DNA of 33,648 nucleotides from Candidatus Poribacteria bacterium (GCA_022825665.1 JAJDWI010000138.1:1-33648), one strand, 5' to 3'; counted from the stretch's first letter, positions 23,251 through 30,472 are shown. Notes: generated by a model from the sequence alone, not told the origin. Translations and numbers: made by a program.

Positions 23251-25554
23251 CTACGCGCCATGTCCATTGTTCTTCAATGCTTCAACAACCTTTTCGGGTT
23301 TGATCGGTAATTCAGTGACCCGTATGCCGACAGCATCTTTGACAGCATTTGCCATCGTTGCCAATGTGGGTGTGATAGGCGGTTCACCTACACCTTTTGC
23401 TCCATAAGGACCGTTCGGTGCGGGCACCTCAACGATAACAGATTCAACGGTAGGCAGGTCAGCAGAGGTAGGAACTCGGTAATCAACGAAGCCAGGATTA
23501 ATATTACCGTTATCACCGTATTGCATTTCTTCCATCATTGCCCATGCGTAACCTTGCACTGTGCCACCTTCAATCTGTCCTTCAACCGCCATCGGATTAA
23601 TTGCGAACCCGACATCTTGTGAGGCAACAAGTTTCAGGACTCTTGTTCTACCGGTATCAGGGTCAACTTCAACTTTTGCTATCTGTGCTGCGAGTGCAGG
23701 TGTACTCGGTTGCCGTGCAAAGGAGCCTTTACCGACGATGGGACCTCCTGTTGTTGAAAGACTATATGCAGCGAGTTCACCCAATGAAATGGATTTTGGC
23801 GGATCTGCGGTAACAATATGAACCGCACCATCTTTCAGTTCAAGGTTATCCTCGTTTGTATTGAGTCTTTCAGCCGCGAGTTCAAGAATACGTCTACGTG
23901 CATCTTCAGCTGCCAGTTTTGCTGTGTTACCCATTGTGAAAGTTACAACGCTACCACCTGAACCAGTAGAATATGGAGCAGAATCAGTATCACCACGACG
24001 TATAGTTACGTTTTCATAAGGCACAGTCAAGATTTCAGCGATAATCTGTGTGATTGCTGTGTCTGTTCCTGTGATGTCCATAGAGCCGTGGAATATACGT
24101 GCACTGCCGTCTTCGTGGACGGAGACATAAACACCACCAGGACCGCATCCGTTTGTCCAATCACCAATGGCAACTCCCCAACCTTGGTTGTCATCTGCTT
24201 CACGATCCCACCATCCGGCGGCATCTGCAACAGCCTCTAAAGTTTCCTTGTACCCGACTTTTGGTTCGCTTCCACCAGCGGGGACAGCATCACCCTCTTC
24301 GCGCATATTCATCAGACGGAATTTGACAGGATCCATACCAATTTGTTCTGCAATATCGTCAAGTTGTGATTCACCTGCGAAAATCGCCTGTGGTGCACCC
24401 GGTGCTCTATAGGCAGCAGTACCAGATTTGTTGGTATGTACGCCGTAGGCATCTATTTTAATGTTTGGTATCTTATAAACACCACGCACTCGGATTGTAC
24501 TACCGATGGAAGCACCAGAGACTGAACCTGAATCCCAAAATGCAAGTGCTTGCCTTGCAAGAATATGTCCATCTTTGGTAGCACCGGTCTTTATTTTGAT
24601 TACGCAACCAGGAGCAGGTCTACCATCAAGGAATTCCTCTTCCCGAGTCATTTGCACACGAACTGGACGACCAGATTTTTGTGAGAGCAATACCGCAGGA
24701 ACATGCGTTATGATCACACCAAATCGTCCACCAAAACCGCCACCCATTGTTGTTCCGATGACGTTTATTTGTGTCAGTGGAATACCAAGTGTACCAGCTA
24801 TACCGGATCGGATAGCAAAGGGACCTTGTGTTGATGCCCATACCGTTATTTTACCTGATGAATCAGCACTTGCAACTGAGACGTGTGGCTCCATATAGGT
24901 CTGATGGACACGAGGAATCACATAGGTATCTTCAACGACGACATCAGACTCAGCAAATCCTTTTTCTACATCTCCCGCTTCATTGTGTGTTTCGGCTGAG
25001 ATATTATAATAAACTTCATCAGAATACTGTTCCAATTCTGCTTTAAGTTTCCGTATTGTGTCGCTATTGTCATCTTCTTGATCGCTTGACAGTTCCTTTA
25101 TTTTTGCATTAATGTCTCGACGGTTTGGACCATCTTTTGTTTCATCTCCGTGTAAGCGAGGGGCAGATGACTTAATGGATTCCATTACGTCCTGCACTAC
25201 AGGCAACACTTCATATTCAATCTTAATCAGTTCAGCGGCTTCTTCAGCAACGTCAGCATCAGTAGCAGCGACTGCTGCAAGCGGTTCACCCAAATAAAGC
25301 ACTTTATCAGTTGCAAAAACTCGTCGACCACTCGGTACATCGTCCTGCGTAATAATAGCTCTGACACCGGGTAGTTTTTCTGCTTCACTGGTATCAATAC
25401 TGAGGATTTTTGCGTGTGCATGCTTACTACGTACGATTTTACCGTAGAGCATGCCAGCAGGATGCACATCTGCACCATATTGCGCGGCACCGGTTACTTT
25501 TTCAACAGCGTCTACACGCGGTAATTTTTTACCAACGACAGAATAATCTGACAT
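23251..25554 (-). CDS. Xanthine dehydrogenase family molybdopterin-binding subunit
   Basis: This 767-residue protein is the large subunit of a molybdenum hydroxylase. It has the N-terminal a/b hammerhead domain (KVTGAAQYGADVHPAGMLYG). The cofactor-binding domain has GGGFGGRFG (271-279), AYRAPGAPQA (381-390) and, near the end, KGVGE724PP, with Glu724 as the likely catalytic base. These enzymes hydroxylate purines, aldehydes or heteroaromatics. Substrate-pocket residues do not let me name the substrate. Residues about 137-180 are an unusual charged, helix-forming insertion (KIKELSSDQEDDNSDTIRKL). AAAGGAG precedes the ATG. It is the last gene of its operon. Confidence 0.9.
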   Translation of the reverse strand: MSDYSVVGKKLPRVDAVEKVTGAAQYGADVHPAGMLYGKIVRSKHAHAKILSIDTSEAEKLPGVRAIITQDDVPSGRRVFATDKVLYLGEPLAAVAATDADVAEEAAELIKIEYEVLPVVQDVMESIKSSAPRLHGDETKDGPNRRDINAKIKELSSDQEDDNSDTIRKLKAELEQYSDEVYYNISAETHNEAGDVEKGFAESDVVVEDTYVIPRVHQTYMEPHVSVASADSSGKITVWASTQGPFAIRSGIAGTLGIPLTQINVIGTTMGGGFGGRFGVIITHVPAVLLSQKSGRPVRVQMTREEEFLDGRPAPGCVIKIKTGATKDGHILARQALAFWDSGSVSGASIGSTIRVRGVYKIPNIKIDAYGVHTNKSGTAAYRAPGAPQAIFAGESQLDDIAEQIGMDPVKFRLMNMREEGDAVPAGGSEPKVGYKETLEAVADAAGWWDREADDNQGWGVAIGDWTNGCGPGGVYVSVHEDGSARIFHGSMDITGTDTAITQIIAEILTVPYENVTIRRGDTDSAPYSTGSGGSVVTFTMGNTAKLAAEDARRRILELAAERLNTNEDNLELKDGAVHIVTADPPKSISLGELAAYSLSTTGGPIVGKGSFARQPSTPALAAQIAKVEVDPDTGRTRVLKLVASQDVGFAINPMAVEGQIEGGTVQGYAWAMMEEMQYGDNGNINPGFVDYRVPTSADLPTVESVIVEVPAPNGPYGAKGVGEPPITPTLATMANAVKDAVGIRVTELPIKPEKVVEALKNNGHGA

Positions 25555-25605
25555 GCAATTCTCCTTTCTATATATAATGTCTTGTATTAAGATGGTATGT
25601 GGTTA

Positions 25606-25845
25606 CTATTCTGCAGCTGCGGTGGCTGTGGGAATTTCTATTTTCCCGCGTCCAATAGCAGTATTACATCTTTTGCATACTCTAAATGAAGTTTCATCAA
25701 CTTCACGTGTATATAGCACCTTTACACCCGTTCGTCCACAAGCGGGACATGTGCCGCGTCCATTGTTATATTCTCCTTCATGGACATTCCCGTTCGGATC
25801 GACATATAGGTGTCTGATGCCTGACCCTCGATGTGTTTTTGCCAT
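25606..25845 (-). CDS. Small zinc-ribbon protein within the molybdenum hydroxylase operon
   Basis: This is a 79-residue protein with two knuckles, C33-PA-C36 and C57-KR-C60, spaced as in a zinc ribbon. The first half is MAKTHRGSGIRHLYVDPNG and the end is Ala/Thr-rich. AAGGAG lies before the ATG. It is the third of four genes, between the [2Fe-2S] and molybdopterin subunits. I do not recognise the family. A chaperone, redox-linked or regulatory role for the enzyme is possible. It could also be an unrelated cotranscribed protein. Confidence 0.72.
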   Translation of the reverse strand: MAKTHRGSGIRHLYVDPNGNVHEGEYNNGRGTCPACGRTGVKVLYTREVDETSFRVCKRCNTAIGRGKIEIPTATAAAE

Positions 25846-25888
25846 GTTTTCTCCTTATTCCTTAGTGCAGATCTCTTCTGCTTGTTGT

Positions 25889-26368
25889 CTATGAATTGGT
25901 TCGTATCTCTTCAGCGGCTTGTAGTACTGCCTCAAGTATTTTTGTGTATCCGGTACAACGGCAAATATTGCCACCAAGCGCAAATCTGAATTCCTCTTCC
26001 GTTCGGTCAGGATTTTCATCTACAAGGGCTTTTGATGCCATAATAAAGCCTGGGGTACAAAAACCGCACTGATAACCGCCTGTATCAATAAATGCTTGTT
26101 GTATAGGGTGAAGTTCACCGTCACTTGCTAAACCTTCAATCGTCGTAATCTCTTTTCCAGATGCGGTGACTCCAAGTACCATACAAGACGTGACAGCTTT
26201 TCCATCAACGATAACAGTACATGCACCACAATCTCCTGTGCTACATCCTTCTTTCGTTCCTGTCAAACCGATTGTATCACGAAGTACCGCGAGTAATGTT
26301 TTGCGTGGTTCAATGAGTAAATCGTGTTCATCTCCATTAACTTTTAGACTGACAGGGTGTTTTGCCAT
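25889..26368 (-). CDS. Xanthine dehydrogenase family [2Fe-2S] subunit
   Basis: This is a 159-residue protein from the ATG at 26368, chosen for its AAGGAG at ideal spacing and for the family-like start MAKHPVSLKVNG; a longer frame from 26407 adds residues unlike the family. The plant-type cluster has EGCSTGDCGACTV with a later SCMVLG. The second cluster has QCGFCTPGFIM and GGNICRCTGYTKI. It carries electrons from the molybdenum centre to the FAD subunit. It is the second gene of the operon. Confidence 0.92.
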   Translation of the reverse strand: MAKHPVSLKVNGDEHDLLIEPRKTLLAVLRDTIGLTGTKEGCSTGDCGACTVIVDGKAVTSCMVLGVTASGKEITTIEGLASDGELHPIQQAFIDTGGYQCGFCTPGFIMASKALVDENPDRTEEEFRFALGGNICRCTGYTKILEAVLQAAEEIRTNS

Positions 26369-26438
26369 ATTTTTCTCCTTAACATACATGTGAAGTATGA
26401 GACTCAATCTTCACTTTAAAATATGAATTCTATTGCCT

Positions 26439-27287
26439 TTATACTCTGTCCAAGGCATTTTGCAGAGTTCGCCTTGTCAGGACATCGACCATTTCTTTTC
26501 GGTGTTCAGCAGAACATCTTAAGTCTGATATCGGACTGGTTGCAGCGGCAGCGGCTTCGCCTGCTTGTGCCAATAGTTCTGGTGTAGGTGTTTTGCCGCT
26601 TAGAAGATTCTCTGCTTCTGTTGCTCGAATTGGGGTTGGTGCAACTGCAGCGAGTCCAATCCGTGCTTCTTTAATTACACCGTTTTGCATATTGACTGCA
26701 GAAGCAACACCGATAAATGCTAAATCCATGACTTCACGTATTTTATGCTTAATATAGTGGGAACCAGATGCCGGATGCAGAAGTCGAAATTGTGTAATTA
26801 TCTCACCTGGTTTTAGGACTGTTTGTCCCGGCCCTGTGAAAAGTTCATTAATCGGGACAGATCGTTCACCATCAGCACTTGCGATATCTACCTGTGCGTC
26901 AGCAACAAGCAAACCTGCGACTGTGTCTGCAGCAGGAGAGGCATGTGCGATGTTACCACCGATTGTAGCGAGATTGCGTATTTGTATTGAGCCTATTTCT
27001 GACGCACCTTCCGCTAATGCTGTGTGGTATTGCTGTATATCCTCAGATAACTCTACTTGTCTTACCTTCGTCATCGCTCCAATAGAAATGCTTTTATCGT
27101 TATCAGTAGTAATTCCATCCAATCCCGGTATTTTCTGTAGACTTATTACGGTTTCTGGTGTTTCAGTGTATGCCTTCATTCCGATAACAAGGTCTGTTCC
27201 ACCGGCAAGGAGTTGCGCGTGTTTTTGGGCAAATAGGCTGGACGCTTCGGCAAGGGTGGTTGGTTCAAAAAACTCAAAACTTTTCAC
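26439..27287 (-). CDS. Xanthine dehydrogenase family FAD-binding subunit
   Basis: This 282-residue protein is the FAD subunit of the molybdenum hydroxylase. Markers are the N-terminal MKSFEFFEPTTLAEA and AGGTDLVIGMK (FAD pyrophosphate loop), then NLATIGGNIAHASPAADTV (isoalloxazine loop). The C-terminal CO-dehydrogenase-flavoprotein domain ends in EHRKEMVDVLTRRTL. Translation starts at GTG 27287; GGAGGA at a spacing of 6 nt makes this start convincing. It is the first gene of the four-gene operon behind the promoter at 27379-27407. Confidence 0.92.
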   Translation of the reverse strand: MKSFEFFEPTTLAEASSLFAQKHAQLLAGGTDLVIGMKAYTETPETVISLQKIPGLDGITTDNDKSISIGAMTKVRQVELSEDIQQYHTALAEGASEIGSIQIRNLATIGGNIAHASPAADTVAGLLVADAQVDIASADGERSVPINELFTGPGQTVLKPGEIITQFRLLHPASGSHYIKHKIREVMDLAFIGVASAVNMQNGVIKEARIGLAAVAPTPIRATEAENLLSGKTPTPELLAQAGEAAAAATSPISDLRCSAEHRKEMVDVLTRRTLQNALDRV

Positions 27288-27378
27288 ATCTGTTCCTCCA
27301 TATCATTCTGTTTTTTCAAGATATTACATTCCTTTTAACTTCTATTTCATATAAATCCTATCTATATACTATTATAAA

Positions 27379-27407
27379 AGGATACAGAATTAAGGTGTAA
27401 TTGTCAA
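27379..27407 (-). promoter_or_regulatory. Candidate promoter of the molybdenum hydroxylase operon
   Basis: On the minus strand a perfect TTGACA (27402-27407) is followed by a 17-nt spacer and TATCCT. It lies about 90 nt upstream of the GTG of the FAD subunit. The -10 is the same as that of the candidate at 3374-3402. Confidence 0.6.
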
Positions 27408-27489
27408 CCTTAAATTCATTGTGATAATCACGTAAACTGAGTTATTAGGTGAAGTAATTTGAATGTCTCGCGTTGAATATTAACATCTT

Positions 27490-27529
27490 CCGTCAAATCC
27501 CCATGCTTTAGCTTGTGGGATGTAGACGG
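27490..27529 (+). mobile_element. IS200/IS605-like left-end hairpin
   Basis: An inner hairpin at 27499-27519 has CCC/GGG at its base with one bulged T, a short stem and a TTTA loop. An outer CCGTC/GACGG pairing (27490-27494 with 27525-27529) encloses it. The same design recurs at 27841-27861. Subterminal hairpins with a bulged T are what TnpA of IS200/IS605 elements binds. No transposase gene is present. Confidence 0.6.
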
Positions 27530-27552
27530 CTAAGGGTGTTATAAAAATATAT

Positions 27553-27581
27553 TTGACAATCTAATCAATCTATGGTATCAT
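27553..27581 (+). promoter_or_regulatory. Strong extended -10 promoter of the element's RNA
   Basis: TTGACA, a 17-nt spacer and TATCAT, with TG one base upstream of the -10 (TGGTATCAT). This is the best promoter match in the window. Initiation is expected near 27588, just before the structured RNA. Confidence 0.72.
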
Positions 27582-27840
27582 ATATGCAGCATCTTTGGAT
27601 AGGATTTCTACCTCAGCACTAACCCGTGCTGAGTCCTATCTCCAACCGTAGAAAGTTGTGTGGTGCTGGTGCGAAATCACTATAAAAGTATAAGGAATGC
27701 ACGCGACCGATACGAGATGTAAGAACCCGATCAACTGTTTGTGCATTCCACCAATTCTTATAAAACGGGCAGGCTTAGCTGCCTAAAGTGGAGCAGATGT
27801 AAGACGTAGCTCAGATCAGCTATCCGCGAGGAAGCACAAG

Positions 27841-27861
27841 CCCCTACCTTTAGGTAGTGGG
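27841..27861 (+). mobile_element. IS200/IS605-like right-end hairpin
   Basis: CCCCTACC, a TTTA loop and GGTAGTGGG form an 8-bp stem with one bulged T in the 3' arm. It has the same loop and bulge as the hairpin at 27499-27519. In TnpB elements the guide segment begins just after this hairpin, here in the sequence from about 27862. Confidence 0.62.
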
Positions 27862-27918
27862 TACTATGACTCAGTGATGGGTAGATATGGCAATATCTTG
27901 AAAGCGTTAATAAGAATC

Positions 27919-27940
27919 GGACTTTATTAAGTCCTGTTTT
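27919..27940 (+). terminator. Possible terminator of the element's RNA
   Basis: GGACTT and AAGTCC form a perfect 6-bp stem around TATT and are followed by TGTTTT. The stem is modest, so this is a candidate only. It would end a transcript of about 350 nt begun near 27588. Confidence 0.45.
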
Positions 27941-28025
27941 GGTCATTGTCACCCAGAAAAAAAGAACAAGTAGATAACAAAATGGTTACCTAACGTGAGT
28001 TCGGGAAAACGAATTTTGGCGTGCT

Positions 28026-28051
28026 GTGCGGTTAGGAAACCGCACCTACCG
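28026..28051. repeat. REP-like palindrome
   Basis: GTGCGGTT and AACCGCAC form a perfect 8-bp stem with loop AGGA, followed by CTACCG. It belongs to the same stem-plus-CTAC design as the repeats at 13066, 32065 and 32125. Confidence 0.6.
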
Positions 28052-28143
28052 TTGTTATTAAGGTGATATTCAGGAAAAGAGCACATCATTTTTTTATACC
28101 GAATATTTGAATTAGTTGAGGACATGCCAGAGTACTTGATAGA

Positions 28144-28209
28144 TTAAAAACTTCGTATAATAATACCGAGTAACACCAGCAATCCAATAACAATAATACC
28201 TAACAACAT
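28144..28209 (-). CDS. Tiny single-helix membrane peptide
   Basis: A 21-residue ORF, MLLGIIVIGLLVLLGIIIRSF, begins 11 nt after the STAS stop on the same strand. It is one uninterrupted hydrophobic helix with a basic C-terminus, as in known small membrane proteins. AGGA lies about 10 nt before the ATG. An AT-rich spacer would rarely give such a clean helix with a start and stop, but chance cannot be excluded. If real, it may be coupled to the STAS gene; its role is unknown. Confidence 0.4.
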   Translation of the reverse strand: MLLGIIVIGLLVLLGIIIRSF

Positions 28210-28220
28210 TATATATAATC

Positions 28221-28571
28221 CTAATAGTAGTGATTTAAAAATGCCTTGACCGCTAAATCCTCTGTGCTGAAATGCTCGAATATGTTGATAAGTCGACTTT
28301 TGACAATCAAATTTTTGATATTTTTATCTACATTGATAATTGCGATTCGTCCTCCTTTTGCCCTTACCATCTTATAGATTGAGATGAATGCACCAAGTCC
28401 TGCGCTATCCATTTTATGAACACGTTTGAGGTTAATAAGGATATAAGGTGTTTCAGTTTTATCTATATGGGTTATTAAGATTTCTTGTAATTCTGGTATA
28501 GCGTCCCCTATAATTTTGCTACTCGGTTCAAGAATTAGAATTCCATCTTTCTGATGGAACGTGGTGGACAT
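28221..28571 (-). CDS. STAS-domain anti-anti-sigma factor
   Basis: This 116-residue protein has the full STAS fold. The phospho-acceptor loop is KMDS56AGLGAFISIY, with Ser56 in the position phosphorylated in SpoIIAA/RsbV. Such proteins, when unphosphorylated, bind an anti-sigma kinase and free the sigma factor. No kinase or phosphatase gene lies in the window, so the partners are elsewhere. GAAGGAG precedes the ATG. The upstream region carries the same element as the sigma-like gene next door, suggesting shared control. Confidence 0.88.
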   Translation of the reverse strand: MSTTFHQKDGILILEPSSKIIGDAIPELQEILITHIDKTETPYILINLKRVHKMDSAGLGAFISIYKMVRAKGGRIAIINVDKNIKNLIVKSRLINIFEHFSTEDLAVKAFLNHYY

Positions 28572-29036
28572 AGAATACTCCTTCTCACGTAGGCTTTATT
28601 ACAGTTATATTGGTTTATGGACACCTCTCTGCAATAAAAAAGTAATATAAAGACATTTATATAAATTCAAGGTCATATATTATATATATGTCTTAATTCG
28701 GAAAAGTTAATAGCGAATTGTGGATTATTCCTGAAAATTCTCTAAGAGATCTTGTGAAATGTGGCGGAAAAGCGAGATCGGTGGGTTAATCTTGCTTTGG
28801 TATGATTGATTTATGAATCAAAACAATGAATGCACGTATAGCATTCCTGGAGAACGCGGAGAATACAATATGGGTATTTATTAGAACGTATTGTGCGATC
28901 AAACAAGAAGAGATGATTACGTGCCAGTTGTTGTGCCGGCATGTCAATCGACTCTAAAGTTAAATCTTGATAATTTTCAAAATAGAATGAACACACATAC
29001 CCTGTTATAATGGGTTGTAGTTACTCGTTTTTGGGA
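28572..29036. other. Intergenic region with shared element and one doubtful small ORF
   Basis: This region holds the upstream sequence of the STAS gene, including the shared element at 28692-28720. A doubtful 61-codon minus-strand ORF (28811-28996) also lies here. Its product begins MCSFYFENYQDLTLESIDM and resembles nothing I recognise. It has no good ribosome binding site, so I do not call it a gene. Confidence 0.45.
28692..28720 (-). promoter_or_regulatory. Shared upstream element, copy 1 (before STAS gene)
   Basis: On the plus strand it reads CTTAAT, then GAAAAG-TTAATAGC, then AATTG. It matches the copy at 29758-29786 with three substitutions and two single-base gaps over about 29 positions. 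It lies about 120 nt upstream of the STAS start. It is a candidate promoter or operator for a common regulator. Confidence 0.55.
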
Positions 29037-29693
29037 CTATTCAATTAACCCGAACCTTTGGCATGCATCACGCAATTTCTGTTCTACATTTCGTGCTAAC
29101 TGACTGATTCGTGGCGGACTAAGATTCATCATTTTAGCAATTTCACACTTCGGTATATCCTCGCGAATGTAGGAGAAAACCTGTTGTTCACGGTGTGTCA
29201 ATGCTTTGAGGAGTTGGGGTAAGGCTTTCTCAAAATTGGCAACAGAGAGTTCCCAAACGAGTTCATCCACAAAATTTTCTGCATCGGCATCAGGAAAATT
29301 TTCAATAAGTTCTATCTCTTCCTCTATATTTAATAATCCATTACCGTCTGACACCATATAGGATTCAGGGGATTCTCGTGATAAGTGTTTGAGTTCTCTC
29401 TGTTTTGCATACATCAAACTTCCACAAATTTGTGGACGGATAAAAGTTCCAAAACTTGCACCACTTTCATGTGTAGGATTATACGTAGGACCTTTTTTAA
29501 TGAGTGTTATGGAAGCGATTTGTAGTAAATCGTCTCGGAATACAGGTAGCGTTGGTGAATCATAAGCTATGCAATTCGCGCACCGACGCAAATCAGGTAA
29601 TAGACCTGTAATTGTTTTATTGTTTGGATGAAATTCACCATCATGTGAATAAGGTGGGCATTTCGCTCCTATCAATTGACACTTTAATTTCAT
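29037..29693 (-). CDS. Sigma-70-like factor with Cys-containing N-terminus
   Basis: This is a 218-residue protein. Residues about 53-105 resemble sigma region 2 (FRDDLLQIASITLIKKGPTY, then SGASFGTFIRPQICGSLM, like the -10-binding helix of sigma factors). Residues about 164-208 form a region-4 helix-turn-helix (LTHREQQVFSYIRED, then KCEIAKMMNLSPPRISQLA). The N-terminus adds Cys5, Cys12, Cys38 and Cys41 (CANC), possibly a metal or redox site. An acidic linker joins the two regions. It probably directs RNA polymerase to a small regulon. Its upstream region carries the element also found before the STAS gene, so autoregulation is plausible. Confidence 0.78.
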   Translation of the reverse strand: MKLKCQLIGAKCPPYSHDGEFHPNNKTITGLLPDLRRCANCIAYDSPTLPVFRDDLLQIASITLIKKGPTYNPTHESGASFGTFIRPQICGSLMYAKQRELKHLSRESPESYMVSDGNGLLNIEEEIELIENFPDADAENFVDELVWELSVANFEKALPQLLKALTHREQQVFSYIREDIPKCEIAKMMNLSPPRISQLARNVEQKLRDACQRFGLIE

Positions 29694-29757
29694 TAAGAGA
29701 CCCCTTTCCCTTTTTCAGATATCTGTCTCTTAGGACATCTATTGACACTATGTAAAC

Positions 29758-29786
29758 CTTAAATTGAAAAGGTTAATAGCAAATTG
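29758..29786 (-). promoter_or_regulatory. Shared upstream element, copy 2 (before sigma-like gene)
   Basis: On the plus strand it reads CTTAAATTGAAAAGG, then TTAATAGC, then AAATTG. It lies about 65 nt upstream of the sigma-like gene. A 10-bp palindrome (CAGATATCTG, 29716-29725) lies between it and the start codon. Confidence 0.55.
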
Positions 29787-29947
29787 CAGAATTTTCAGTA
29801 ATTGAACGAGTTTTTCTATTTAGCGATTACAGTACCTACCATAAGCCAATAAAAAAATATAGGAATAATTAATCCCATCCGAGAAACATTATTTCTTATT
29901 GAATAGGCAAACCTGTGTCGGTTCAGCATGGAGTCCTTTGATTTCAC

Positions 29948-30472
29948 TTACGAATCGCCAAATTCAAAGATTGAAAAGATAGGAATATCCCCGATTTTTT
30001 GTCGCCCATTAAGTTCCGGTAGCTCTATTAAAAGGGCAATACCAACAATGTCTCCACCCAGTTTTTCAACAAGTTCAATTGTTGCAGCAAGAGTTCCTCC
30101 CGTAGCTAAGAGATCGTCACATATAAGTATACGACTCCCTTTTGGAAAAGCGTCTTGATGTATAGTTAATGTATCAGTTCCATATTCAAGATCATAGGTA
30201 ACTTGATATGTGTCGTGCGGTAACTTTCCCTCTTTACGAACAGGTGCAAAGCCAGCACCCATACGATAAGCGAGTGCAGAAGCAAAAATAAAACCCCTTG
30301 CTTCAGGTCCTACAATAACCTCAACTGATTCATTTTTGTAATGGTTTGCATATACCTCAATTACAGCGTTGAAAACAGGTGCATTTCCTAAAAGTGGTGT
30401 AATGTCTTTAAAAATAATACCGGGTATCGGATAGTCAGGTATATTTCGGATAAATTTCGATAAATCATCCAT
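29948..30472 (-). CDS. apt: Adenine phosphoribosyltransferase
   Basis: This is a 174-residue protein, the usual length for Apt. The phosphoribosyl-diphosphate motif is RILICDDLLATGGT (114-127). Other family signatures are the N-terminal IPDYPIPGIIFKDITPLL and VGPEARGFIFASALAYRMG, and the adenine-site region FAPVRKEGKLPHDT. It converts adenine and PRPP into AMP and diphosphate in purine salvage in the cytoplasm. It follows the Gfo/Idh/MocA gene by 30 nt and is probably cotranscribed with it. Confidence 0.95.
   Translation of the reverse strand: MDDLSKFIRNIPDYPIPGIIFKDITPLLGNAPVFNAVIEVYANHYKNESVEVIVGPEARGFIFASALAYRMGAGFAPVRKEGKLPHDTYQVTYDLEYGTDTLTIHQDAFPKGSRILICDDLLATGGTLAATIELVEKLGGDIVGIALLIELPELNGRQKIGDIPIFSIFEFGDS

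Larger units (their letters stand above)
27490..27870 (+). mobile_element. Protein-less IS200/IS605-like element carrying an RNA gene
   Basis: Two hairpins of equal design bracket about 340 nt that hold no ORF but a strong promoter and a structured RNA. I infer a non-autonomous element mobilised in trans by a TnpA encoded elsewhere, or the remnant of an element that lost tnpB or iscB. IS605-type elements duplicate no target, so exact ends cannot be set from one copy; the right end is placed just beyond the second hairpin. Confidence 0.55.
27588..27940 (+). ncRNA. Structured RNA in the IS605-like element (omega-RNA-like candidate)
   Basis: Starting behind a strong promoter, the transcript can form several stems. 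First, TTGGATAGGA with TCCTATCTCCAA around an inner CTCAGCAC/GTGCTGAG hairpin (about 27593-27645). Second, GGAATGCAC/GTGCATTCC (27694-27702 with 27741-27749), extended by TATAA/TTATA. Third, GGCAG/CTGCC (about 27768-27783). Last, the end hairpin at 27841-27861, preceded by GAGGAAGCACAAG. No ORF is present. Position at an IS605 right end, and the 3' sequence as I remember it from such RNAs, suggest an omega RNA of TnpB or HEARO/IscB type. Transcription may run to the hairpin at 27919. Confidence 0.55.

Noticed and set aside
27588-27940. tRNA, tmRNA, RNase P, SRP or group II intron RNA
   Set aside because: None of their conserved cores was found; no TPsiC-type sequence, no tag ORF, no intron domain V.
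28811-28996. 61-codon minus-strand ORF between the STAS and sigma-like genes
   Set aside because: No good ribosome binding site and no recognisable family; it may be a remnant, but the evidence is too thin for a gene call.
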